Shown here: piece by piece, positions 44,786-52,990 of the stretch
Layout: every line of letters begins with the position of its first letter
Numbering within the stretch: position 1 is the stretch's first letter
Source: GCA-2709075 sp038146865
Lineage (GTDB): Bacteria > Pseudomonadota > Alphaproteobacteria > MPNO01 > UBA2964
Assembly: GCA_038146865.1 (NCBI GenBank)
Contig: JAYQSL010000002.1
Location: 62,001 to 126,000, forward strand
DNA: 64,000 nt
Direction of reading: 5' to 3'
Program-made: the position numbers and the translations under genes
The notes under the pieces: model-generated
Databases searched by the model: none
Told to the model about the DNA's origin: nothing
Seen by the model: only the letters and a program-made list of their open reading frames with translations

Positions 44786-45586
44786 TTGAAGATTGGGATT
44801 GCTGGTTTCGGCGCCATCGGAAAAGTTGTAGCCAAGGCTGTAGAAAGAGAGCTTGATGGAATGACCCTTGTAGGCATATCCGTTCGAGACGCTGAAAAGG
44901 CTAAACGCTCCATGACATTTCTTACACACGAGGTGCCAGTTTTGAGCCCAGACGAGCTGGCTGAAGCATCCGACGTCGTGGTGGAGTGCGTTCCTAAAGC
45001 TGCCTTCATGGACTTTGCCATACCTGCTTTAACGAGGGGCCGCCTCTTCGTTACAGTGAGTGGAGCCGGTATTCTTGCAAACCCCGACGTCGTTGAAATT
45101 GCTAAAAAAAATAATGGCAAGATTGTTTTAGCAACTGGGGCACTCCTTGGCCTTGATGCTGTTCGCGCCGCTGCCGAGGGACAAATAAATGAGATCCGGA
45201 TGGTAACACGAAAGCCTCCCAACGCCCTAAAGGGGGCTCCTCATCTGATCGAAAACAAGATCTCTGTAGACGGTCTAAATGCTGCAAAAAAAGTCTTTGA
45301 TGGCACTGCGGCTCAAGGCGCAATCGGTTTCCCAGCAAATGTAAATGTGGCAGCCGCACTTGGTCTAGCTGGGATAGGGGCTGACCAAACTAAGTTAGAG
45401 ATTTGGGCGGACCCGCAATTGACCCGTAATACACACACAATAAAAGTTGACGCAGATAGCGCCCGATTTGAAATGACTATCGAAAATGTTCAAACAGAGG
45501 AAAATCCAGGCACGGGGAAAATTACGGCTCTGAGTGTCATTGCCTGCCTAAGAAGATTAATCAATCCAATAAGCGTTGGGACCTGA
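44786..45586 (+). CDS. Aspartate dehydrogenase (NadX-type)
   Basis: A 266-residue protein with NAD-binding GIAGFGAIGKVVAKAV and the family segments VVVECVPKAAF, TGALLGLDAVRAAAEG and FPANVNVAAALGLAGIG, matching L-aspartate dehydrogenases of the DUF108 type. It converts aspartate to iminoaspartate/oxaloacetate, feeding NAD synthesis or amino-acid breakdown. The start is TTG at 44786, backed by AGAGGAGA. It leads a four-gene operon with an enoyl-CoA hydratase, an acyl-CoA ligase and trmO, so a catabolic role is possible. Confidence 0.85.
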   Translation: MKIGIAGFGAIGKVVAKAVERELDGMTLVGISVRDAEKAKRSMTFLTHEVPVLSPDELAEASDVVVECVPKAAFMDFAIPALTRGRLFVTVSGAGILANPDVVEIAKKNNGKIVLATGALLGLDAVRAAAEGQINEIRMVTRKPPNALKGAPHLIENKISVDGLNAAKKVFDGTAAQGAIGFPANVNVAAALGLAGIGADQTKLEIWADPQLTRNTHTIKVDADSARFEMTIENVQTEENPGTGKITALSVIACLRRLINPISVGT

Positions 45587-45598
45587 GAGGAATAAGAA

Positions 45599-46491
45599 AT
45601 GGAATACAAAGCTCTGAAGTGGAACATTATTGGCAACCCTCTAAAACCTGAAGATAAAACTATCGGCATTATTACGATGAATAGGCCAGAAAACCTAAAT
45701 GCGGTGGATGTCCGCATGAGGGTCGAACTGGATATTCTTTGCGATGAAATTCGTCATAATTCGCATATTCGGGTGGTAATTCTAACGGGCGAGGGAAGGG
45801 GGTTTTCAGCTGGCGGCGATTTAAAATCAGAAGCCGGTCCCGTAGGAGCGGGGATGAAGATTTTGATCTAGGAAACTTTGGTCCATATAAAGAGCTCGCG
45901 GGTTACTTCTTCAATGATTTGAGACACGAGGTGCTCCAACGAGCATTTAGAAAGTTAGAAGATCTCCCTCCAGTTGTGATCGCCGCGATAAACGGTCCTG
46001 CAGTAGGGATTGGTCTCGAGATGTGCACATTATGTGATATTCGTTACGCCTCAGAGCGAGCGAAGCTCGGAGAAGTAGCTGTTCCAGCCGGCTTTCTTCC
46101 TGAGTCTGGTGGGGCAAGAAATCTTCCAAAGCTAGTTGGCGTGGGCCGTGCAATGGAAATGATCCTAACCGGTCGAATTATTGAAGCTTCTGAGGCCGAA
46201 AAAATAGGCCTTGTCGATAAAGTTGTTCCTCATGAAAACCTTATGGAAGAAACCCTCAAGCTCGCGGGAGAAATAGCCAATAATCCGTATCTATCAGTTC
46301 GCCATGCCAAGGCACTCGTCAAATATTATTGGAACCAAAACCGAACCGAGGAAGGATGGTCGAGAGAGCTTGAGGGGATTAAAGAAATTACAAGAACAAA
46401 GGATTGCCAGGAAGGAATACGAGCATTTCTCTCTAAACGGAAACCAGAGTTTAGCGGCCCCTATTACGATCAAGATCCTTTCAAATCATGA
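45599..46491 (+). CDS. Enoyl-CoA hydratase/isomerase family protein, interrupted by one frameshift
   Basis: Two frames make one crotonase-fold protein of ~297 residues. The first part has TMNRPENLNAVD and LTGEGRGFSAGGDLKSE, forming the first oxyanion-hole loop. The frame breaks near 45844-45855, where one base appears to be missing; the continuing frame reads SGDEDFDLGNFGPYKEL, then AAINGPAVGIGLEMCTLCDIRYAS, the second oxyanion-hole loop, and PESGGARNLPKLVG. Crotonases act on acyl-CoA thioesters. The stop overlaps the ligase start by ATGA, indicating coupled translation with the acyl-CoA ligase. Confidence 0.85.
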
Positions 46492-48080
46492 ATGCAGAGA
46501 AATTTCCAATCTGGCCTGGGTATCGAGAGATACCTGAAGAGACTAATCTTAGTTGGGAGGCCATTGACAGACAGATAAATTCAGGGCTCGGAGGTAAAAT
46601 TGCATTCGTCTATGACGGCGGGAAAATCTCTTACTCAGAATTACTACAAGGGGTGTGTGCATTTTCTCGTATCCTTTTAGACATGAGGATTAAACCTGGT
46701 GAAAAAGTTCTCATCAGACTTAGAAATAGCCTAGAATGTGTTTTCGCTTTTTTCGGGACCATCCGAATTGGCGCTCAACCAGTACTGCAAAATTCACTAT
46801 TGAGCCTTAACGAAGTTGAGTATGTTTTGGAACATTCAGGGGCCGTGGCCGCCGTATCTTCAAATGACGTTGCCGCCCCACTCAGAGACTTAAGAGGAAA
46901 AATCCCCAAAGGACTCATTGTTTCGAACGGCGCTTGGCCTGATGAGATAAGCTTTGAGCAGGCCTTGGCTGATAATATTGGAAATATTTTAGCGCCGCTC
47001 CAAGTTCGGTCAGATGTTCCAGCTTTTATGGTCTACACATCAGGAACGACGGGCAGACCAAAAGGAATAATTCATGCGCATCGGTGGATTATCGCGCAGG
47101 GCGATACAAATCGACTGCGGATTCCACCAAAGGAAGGTGATGTCGTGTTGGCGACCGGAGAATGGAGTTTTATCAGCGCTCTAGGACACAATGTTTGTTT
47201 TGCTCTGAGGAACGGAATTACCGCCGCCATTCTCAAAGAGAGACCAAATCCAAACAACATACTAGCTGCAATCGAAAAATTTAAGGTTACTCTGCTCTAC
47301 TCGGTTGCGACAGTTTATAGACGTATTCTCTCAATGGAAGGCGTCGAAAATCAATATGATCTGAGGAGCCTTCGAGGCTGCAATGCAACGGGTGAAGCAC
47401 TCGAAGCAGCTACTTATAATGAGTGGATTCAGAGGGTTGGTTGTCCAATTTGGGAACATTATGGGGTTTCAGAATTACAACTTGTGTTCGGTCAAAGCCC
47501 TCACTTACCCGTAAAACCTGGTTCTGTTGGAAAACCTCTCCCCGGAACAAGAGTTGAAGTTTTAGACGAAAACTACGAGGAAGTTCCTGTTGGAGAAATT
47601 GGACATCTTTTAATCGGTGCGGATAACCCCGGATTTTTTCTGGGCTACCACAAAGATGAAGAAAAAACAGAAGAAGTTCTGCATGACGGATGGTATCACA
47701 CTGGAGATCTCGCGAGAAAAGACGAAGATGGATATATCTGGATCGCTGGTCGATCCGATGATTGCTTTAAAAGCAGAGGTATATTTATTTCACCTATTGA
47801 AATCGAAGAAGTGCTTCGAAAAAATAGTTCGATTGCAGAGGCATGCATTGTTCCGCATCCAGACAAAGAAATAGGAAATAAAATTAGGGCCATTCTCGTC
47901 TTACGCAATGGTATCGTAGGTAATGATAAGTTTGTAAATGAACTAAAGGACGACCTCAGAGCTAGCATAGCTCCCTACAAAGTGCCTCATATGATTGAAT
48001 TTTTAGATGTTTTGCCCAAAAGTGCGGTCGGCAAGGTCTTGCGACGATCACTGATAAAAAAGGACAGTAAGAACCAATGA
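46488..48080 (+). CDS. AMP-dependent acyl-CoA synthetase (benzoate-CoA ligase-like)
   Basis: A 530-residue ANL-superfamily enzyme. The P-loop reads VYTSGTTGRPKGIIHAH, the A5 motif HYGVSELQLVFG, the hinge region YHTGDLARKDEDGYIWIAGRSDD, and the catalytic Lys is in PKSAVGKVLRRSL. It activates a carboxylic acid to its CoA thioester, probably the substrate of the upstream crotonase. The overall shape resembles aryl- and benzoate-CoA ligases, but the acid cannot be assigned. Both ends overlap neighbours by 4 bases. Confidence 0.9.
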   Translation: MNAEKFPIWPGYREIPEETNLSWEAIDRQINSGLGGKIAFVYDGGKISYSELLQGVCAFSRILLDMRIKPGEKVLIRLRNSLECVFAFFGTIRIGAQPVLQNSLLSLNEVEYVLEHSGAVAAVSSNDVAAPLRDLRGKIPKGLIVSNGAWPDEISFEQALADNIGNILAPLQVRSDVPAFMVYTSGTTGRPKGIIHAHRWIIAQGDTNRLRIPPKEGDVVLATGEWSFISALGHNVCFALRNGITAAILKERPNPNNILAAIEKFKVTLLYSVATVYRRILSMEGVENQYDLRSLRGCNATGEALEAATYNEWIQRVGCPIWEHYGVSELQLVFGQSPHLPVKPGSVGKPLPGTRVEVLDENYEEVPVGEIGHLLIGADNPGFFLGYHKDEEKTEEVLHDGWYHTGDLARKDEDGYIWIAGRSDDCFKSRGIFISPIEIEEVLRKNSSIAEACIVPHPDKEIGNKIRAILVLRNGIVGNDKFVNELKDDLRASIAPYKVPHMIEFLDVLPKSAVGKVLRRSLIKKDSKNQ

Positions 48081-48568
48081 CCGGTGACACAGACTCATAC
48101 ACGATCTACATTCCCGAAATTCCGGCTGAGGTCTGCGGTGATACCGTTGAATGCAAAGTCATTGGAAATATTCAGACACCCTATAAAAGCATGGATCAGT
48201 GTCCATCGAGACACAATCAGAATGAATTACAACCCTGTCAAATAAGTTTATGTCCTGAGTTCTCCAAGGGAATTGTTGGTATTAACGTCGGAGACCAGTT
48301 GCTCATTCTTTATTGGCTCCATTTAGCCAAAAGAGACATGGTACAGCTCCCAAAACGACCAGGAGGAAGGCCTAAGCCTATCGGAGTTTTTTCCACTCGA
48401 ACGCCTCCGCGTCCAAATCCTATAGCTGCGGCGGTTGTAGAGGTTTTAGATACGCAAGCGTCCGGGCTTAAAGTCATAGGGTTAGATTGTTTGGATGGAA
48501 CACCTTTGCTCGATATCAAAAAAGCCCGATTTTACAGACAAAGCTCAACCAATGCAGGTCTAAGCTAA
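48077..48568 (+). CDS. TrmO/TsaA-like tRNA N6-threonylcarbamoyladenosine methyltransferase
   Basis: A 163-residue protein of the TsaA/VirR/TrmO family. IGVFSTRTPPRPNPIAAAVVEVL is the hallmark block (positions 48379-48450), and LDGTPLLDIKK follows near the end. TrmO methylates t6A37 in tRNA using S-adenosylmethionine. It lacks the C-terminal domain of E. coli TrmO, as short forms do. It overlaps the ligase stop by ATGA, an unusual operon partner for a tRNA modification gene. Confidence 0.82.
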   Translation: MTGDTDSYTIYIPEIPAEVCGDTVECKVIGNIQTPYKSMDQCPSRHNQNELQPCQISLCPEFSKGIVGINVGDQLLILYWLHLAKRDMVQLPKRPGGRPKPIGVFSTRTPPRPNPIAAAVVEVLDTQASGLKVIGLDCLDGTPLLDIKKARFYRQSSTNAGLS

Positions 48569-48837
48569 AATGGTGCTTAAACCGATTTCTATAAAAATTT
48601 TTTCATCCACAATAATCGTTTAAAAAAACCTTTAATAAATCTCTTTGAAATAAATACACATAAAACTGGTGAATTTTAAAATTATATAGTTCACAGAGAA
48701 CTGGCGAGAAACGGCCTTAATCCTGTCAATATTTATTCATTCGTTATTATTCAAAAAAGAATCAATAACTGTAGTACATTGATAATGTACCCTTTGCCCC
48801 CCCAATTTCCCTAAGGGTACGCAGTACCTCCCTGACT

Positions 48838-48871
48838 TGCCCCGGAGCAAAGTTCTCTGGGGCATTCTTTT
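48838..48871 (+). terminator. Rho-independent terminator downstream of the trmO-like operon
   Basis: A 10-bp stem, TGCCCCGGAG / CTCTGGGGCA (one G-T pair), with a 7-base loop, followed by TTCTTTT. It lies 270 bases after the trmO-like stop, and an 8-base inverted repeat GTACCCTT/AAGGGTAC (48787-48820) lies just before it. It could end the operon or a separate small transcript. Confidence 0.7.
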
Positions 48872-48914
48872 GAAAAGGTCACTAGAAGCCTGTTAACTCA
48901 GTTGGAGGTATCTT

Positions 48915-49085
48915 CCTGGATCAGAAGGAGAAACATCAAAATAAGCGGTGAGGTGGCTTCGCATTTTGACAGAGACCCAACACCCCCACAGACATATTGC
49001 AGGCTCTCTAGAAAAACGCGCTTTATAGCTGACCACCTCACCACCACCTCCCCCCTGCGGCGGTGTTTGCATAGCTTAAACCCAT
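48915..49085 (+). ncRNA. ssrS: Candidate 6S RNA
   Basis: The 580-base gap 48569-49148 holds a conserved-looking RNA fold. AAACATC (48931-48937) pairs with GGTGTTT (49062-49068), and GGTGAGGTGG (48947-48956) pairs with CCACCTCACC (49033-49042), leaving an unpaired bubble in between. AAGCGG on the 5' side of the bubble (48943-48948) and CTGCGGCGG on the 3' side (49055-49063) match the central-bubble motifs of E. coli 6S RNA. The length of ~150-170 bases fits. 6S RNA binds RNA polymerase in stationary phase. Ends are approximate. Confidence 0.5.
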
Positions 49086-49148
49086 TACTGTCTAATTTGG
49101 TAGTAAAAAATATTTATTTAATCGGTTTAGCGGCAGCCAATTAAATTT

Positions 49149-49610
49149 TTATATCTTCGGCCTTGAGCGAACAAAGTGTCGTGTCTCCATCTCCAAAACA
49201 ACTTCATTATTTTGGTTATGCGTTTGGAATAAAAGAGAAATTAGGTTTTTATCATTTTTGTCTCTGGCAGGAGAAACGTCCGTGACTGAGGCCGCTACAG
49301 AGAGTTCATCTCCGGGTTTCACGGGTTTCTTCCAACGTAATTTGTTAAAACCGGGAGAACCCATGGCGCAGGCGTCAAAAATACCACTCTCTATAAATAG
49401 TCCAAACGAAATTGAACACGTATGAAAGCCTGCTGCTACAAGTTCACCAAACATATAATTTTTCGCTTCGTCGGGATCGGTATGATAGGGGAGGGGTGCG
49501 AAGTCCTTCCCGAATGCGATAATTTCCTTTGCAGAGATCTTCCTTGATTTTGTTCGAAAAACGCGTCCAATTGTAAAATCCTCAAACCAAATATCTTCGT
49601 AAATTTTCAT
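49149..49610 (-). CDS. MaoC-like (R)-specific enoyl-CoA hydratase/dehydratase family protein
   Basis: A 153-residue hot-dog-fold protein. It begins with EDFTIGRVFRTKSRKISAKEI and has FGKDFAPLPYHTDPDEAK, where the Asp and His form the MaoC catalytic pair, and the later KPVKPGDELSVAASVTDV. Such proteins hydrate enoyl-CoA or dehydrate hydroxyacyl-CoA, in line with the acyl-CoA genes nearby on the other strand. It is monocistronic. Confidence 0.85.
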   Translation of the reverse strand: MKIYEDIWFEDFTIGRVFRTKSRKISAKEIIAFGKDFAPLPYHTDPDEAKNYMFGELVAAGFHTCSISFGLFIESGIFDACAMGSPGFNKLRWKKPVKPGDELSVAASVTDVSPARDKNDKNLISLLFQTHNQNNEVVLEMETRHFVRSRPKI

Positions 49611-49759
49611 GACTAATACATTTCGCTAGAATACCGTAGGGACAGGAGTTCCCAGGAATACTACTTTTGTAACAAACAACCAATAACCCATAAGCGATTA
49701 AAGCCTTTGGGACTCGGCTAAAAATTTTTTAAACATTTAAATGATGGTCAGACATCCAC

Positions 49760-50506
49760 ATGAACAAGATCGAACAACAGACAAAAGACAATTTATCTTC
49801 TGAGAGCAAGACCCCTCTGGTTACGTTCCGGGGACGTCTTAAAGCCTATTTTTTTGCAGGTGTGCTTGTTACCGCACCCCTCGGAATTACATTTTACGTC
49901 TCATGGATATTTATTAAATGGGTTGACTCAAAGGTCACCTCTCTACTTCCAACTGTTTATAACCCAGAGACTTATCTTCCCGTTTACATCCCAGGGATCG
50001 GACTAATTATCGTTTGTATAGCTCTTACCATTATTGGCGCGCTCACTGCTGGAATAATTGGGCGTTTTTGGTTTCGAACGAGCGAAAAAATCCTATCCCG
50101 TATGCCTGTTATAAGGAGCATACACAGTGCCATTAAACAAATTTTTGAAACTGTTCTTTCTAATCAGTCAAACGCTTTCAGAGAGGTGGTTTTATTTGAA
50201 TATCCCCGCAGAGGATCGTGGGCTATGGGTTTCATTACCGGACAAACTCAAGGTGAGGTTCAAGACATAACTAAAGATGAAGTTGTAAATGTTTTTTTAC
50301 CTACCACGCCTAATCCGACCTCCGGATACTTACTTTTTATACCCCGGAGGGAATTGGTTACGCTATCTATGTCAGTAGAGGAAGGGATAAAAATGGTGGT
50401 ATCTGGCGGAATTGTGACGCCGCCGGATAAGCGCTCGCCAAGTGAAAAAGGCGAGAAGAAGGTTGCAAAAGCTGATGGAGATCAACAAACTATTCCAATC
50501 GCTTAG
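49760..50506 (+). CDS. DUF502 family membrane protein
   Basis: A 248-residue protein with two N-terminal membrane helices (AYFFAGVLVTAPLGITFYVSWIFIKW and IPGIGLIIVCIALTIIGALTAGIIG region, positions 49838-50060) and a C-terminal soluble domain. PVIRSIHSAIKQIFETVL and TTPNPTSGYLLFIPRREL are DUF502 hallmarks. The function of the family is not established. It converges with recG, 3 bases apart. Confidence 0.9.
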   Translation: MNKIEQQTKDNLSSESKTPLVTFRGRLKAYFFAGVLVTAPLGITFYVSWIFIKWVDSKVTSLLPTVYNPETYLPVYIPGIGLIIVCIALTIIGALTAGIIGRFWFRTSEKILSRMPVIRSIHSAIKQIFETVLSNQSNAFREVVLFEYPRRGSWAMGFITGQTQGEVQDITKDEVVNVFLPTTPNPTSGYLLFIPRRELVTLSMSVEEGIKMVVSGGIVTPPDKRSPSEKGEKKVAKADGDQQTIPIA

Positions 50507-50509
50507 CAC

Positions 50510-52594
50510 CTAACCTGACTGAAGAGTTTGTATTACAGCATCTTTTTCAAAAAGATATAATAAGGCTCGTAGAGCCTCCCCTCTCTTACTCTTCAGTTGA
50601 GGATCTTTCTCCATAATTAGCTTGCAATCGTCTCTAGCAGACTCAAGCAAATCTCTATGTTCCATCAGCTGTGCGACCCGATATTGCGGAAGTCCACTCT
50701 GTTTTGTCCCTAAAATTTCACCGGCGCCCCTCAACCGCAGATCCTCCTCTGCAATGACAAAACCATCGTCAGTATTTCTTAAAATTTCAAGCCGGGAGCG
50801 AGCTGTTTGACTTAGAGGTGATGCGTAAAGCAAGAGGCAGGAGGATGTTTTCTCACCGCGTCCCACTCGACCTCTTAACTGATGAAGTTGCGCAAGACCA
50901 AACCGCTCGGCATGCTCAATAACCATTATGGTTGCCTCCGGAACGTCGACGCCGACTTCAATTACCGTTGTCGAAACCATCAAATCGACCTGGCCCTCAG
51001 CAAATTTTGTCATAGCGAGGTCTTTTTCTTTCGGCTTCATCTGACCATGAAGAAGCGCTGTTTTTCCCGGAAAATGGCTATCCAACATTTTTTGACGATC
51101 AGTTGCTGCGGCTAAATCCAAAGCTTCGCTCTCATCGACAAGTGGACAGACCCAGAAAACTCGGGAACCCGAATTCATCGCAACTCTGAGTCGACTTATG
51201 ATATGATCTAAGCGTTCCACCGGTAAAACCCGAGTTTCAATCGGCTTTCGGCCAGCAGGCTTTTCAGTCAATCTAGAAGAATCTAAATCGCTGTAGCAAC
51301 TCATCATCAAAGAACGCGGAATGGGTGTCGCAGTCATCACTAGCATGTCTACGGGTGTTTTCCCTTTTGCGCCAAGGAGCAATCTCTGATGAACACCAAA
51401 TCGATGTTGCTCATCGATAACCGAAAGGCCAAGGTCATCAAAAACGACATCTTCTTGAAACAAAGCATGCGTTCCAATCAGAATCTTAATTTTACTATTT
51501 TTCAAACCGGCTAAAATTTCATCACGAGCCTTACCCTTATCTCGCCCAGTTAATAAGGCCACCCTAATGCCAATATCTCCTGCAAGAGGTTCTATCGTTT
51601 TCATATGTTGACGTGCCAAAACCTCGGTGGGGGCCATAAACGCTGCCTGCGCACCACTTTCAAGCGCCTTTAGCATGGCAAGAAATGCGACAATCGTCTT
51701 GCCGCTTCCAACATCTCCTTGCAAAAGCCGCATCATTTTATGCGGCGCTTCCATATCAGTAAAAATTTCTTTAATCGCCTGATTTTGTGAATTCGTCAGG
51801 GAGAAAGGGAGGCCGGCGGAAGCTCTGTCGATTAGAGCGCCATCTCCATGAAATGCTCTTCCCGGAATAGATCGTTGAGATTTTCTTACTAAAGCAAGTG
51901 CGAGCTGATCTGCCAAAAACTCGTCATAGGCCAGGCGAGCCCTGGCCGGGGATTGCGGGTCATTATCTTTCTCTGACTCTGGATTATGAACCGTCATAAG
52001 AGATTGACGCCAAGACGGCCAATTGTTTTTTCTTAACCAAGAAATATCTTGCCATTCTTCGAGCTCAGGAATGAGACGCAACGCGCCTCCTATCGCCTTA
52101 TTTAATGGCTTTGAAGTTAATCCTGCTGTTAGAGGGTAGGTTGGTTCTACCCGACGAATAGACTCAGCATCATCTTCTTTTACGATGTGATCTGGATGAG
52201 AAATCTGCTTTTTACCGTGAAAATATTCGACTTTTCCGCTTATTACTCTTGTTTCACCCTCTGGAAGAAGACCAACTAAATATTCCGACCTTGCATGGAA
52301 GAATACCAGTTCCAACTCACCCGTGGCATCCGAGCATATTACTCGATAAGGCTGCTGGCGGACTCTACTCGGCTTATGTTTCTCAACGAGCACAGTTAAC
52401 GTGCATATTGATCGATCCCCAGCCTCCGCAATCTTAGGCGAATGCCGGCGATCAATCACACCGTTTGGAAGATGCCAGAGAAGGTCTACGATACTTGGAC
52501 CTAAAAATCGTCTCAAAATGCTCCCAAGCTTAGGCCCAATCCCTGATAGCCTAGAAACGTCAGCAAATAGTGGAAAAAGAATCTGCGGTCGCAT
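50510..52594 (-). CDS. recG: ATP-dependent DNA helicase RecG
   Basis: A 694-residue protein with an N-terminal OB-fold wedge domain, SGIGPKLGSILRRFLG, and a superfamily 2 helicase core: Walker A LLQGDVGSGKTIVAFLA, motif II VIDEQHRFGVHQR, motif III VMTATPIPRSL, motif VI AQLHQLRGRVGRG. RecG remodels stalled replication forks and Holliday junctions. The length is standard. It is divergent from sdhE and mfd, another fork/transcription repair helicase. Confidence 0.97.
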   Translation of the reverse strand: MRPQILFPLFADVSRLSGIGPKLGSILRRFLGPSIVDLLWHLPNGVIDRRHSPKIAEAGDRSICTLTVLVEKHKPSRVRQQPYRVICSDATGELELVFFHARSEYLVGLLPEGETRVISGKVEYFHGKKQISHPDHIVKEDDAESIRRVEPTYPLTAGLTSKPLNKAIGGALRLIPELEEWQDISWLRKNNWPSWRQSLMTVHNPESEKDNDPQSPARARLAYDEFLADQLALALVRKSQRSIPGRAFHGDGALIDRASAGLPFSLTNSQNQAIKEIFTDMEAPHKMMRLLQGDVGSGKTIVAFLAMLKALESGAQAAFMAPTEVLARQHMKTIEPLAGDIGIRVALLTGRDKGKARDEILAGLKNSKIKILIGTHALFQEDVVFDDLGLSVIDEQHRFGVHQRLLLGAKGKTPVDMLVMTATPIPRSLMMSCYSDLDSSRLTEKPAGRKPIETRVLPVERLDHIISRLRVAMNSGSRVFWVCPLVDESEALDLAAATDRQKMLDSHFPGKTALLHGQMKPKEKDLAMTKFAEGQVDLMVSTTVIEVGVDVPEATIMVIEHAERFGLAQLHQLRGRVGRGEKTSSCLLLYASPLSQTARSRLEILRNTDDGFVIAEEDLRLRGAGEILGTKQSGLPQYRVAQLMEHRDLLESARDDCKLIMEKDPQLKSKRGEALRALLYLFEKDAVIQTLQSG

Positions 52595-52664
52595 TTAGTC
52601 TATATCACGCCTTACCAACTTCTCTCTTTTACCCTATATCCTAACTCTCATTTGAGGACTGGCA

Positions 52665-52931
52665 ATGATTAGTGAATCCCAACTAAAACGTCGCAAGCGA
52701 CTACTTTATCAGAGCACCCATAGAGGTACTAAAGAAGCAGATCTAATCATAGGTGGGTTCGCCCAAAAACATTTGGCCAATTTGTCAGAGGAGCTCTTAA
52801 ATAGTTTTGAGCAATTACTCTCCGTAAGTGACCCCGACCTTATGCTGTGGATAAATGGACAAGACACCCCTCCGAGAGCTTACCAAACAGAGCTTTGGTC
52901 CCTAATAATGCAATATAAGAATAATCGATAA
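52665..52931 (+). CDS. sdhE: FAD assembly factor SdhE
   Basis: An 88-residue helical protein with the SdhE motif reading HRGTKEADLIIGGFAQKH, matching the RGxxE flavinylation motif. SdhE promotes covalent FAD attachment to SdhA of succinate dehydrogenase; the human homologue is SDHAF2. It sits directly before mfd, a conserved pairing with recG and mfd in many Alphaproteobacteria. Confidence 0.92.
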   Translation: MISESQLKRRKRLLYQSTHRGTKEADLIIGGFAQKHLANLSEELLNSFEQLLSVSDPDLMLWINGQDTPPRAYQTELWSLIMQYKNNR

Positions 52932-52990
52932 GAAATTGTTTTTAAAAGAAATTAAAAACCCTTCGTAAAGGTCAGTCCTCTCTTGGAGGT

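Noticed and set aside
48902..49144. 80-residue open frame in the intergenic gap
   Set aside because: It has no recognisable motif, is rich in rare-looking codons and coincides with the paired and bubble elements of the 6S RNA candidate, so an RNA gene explains the region better.
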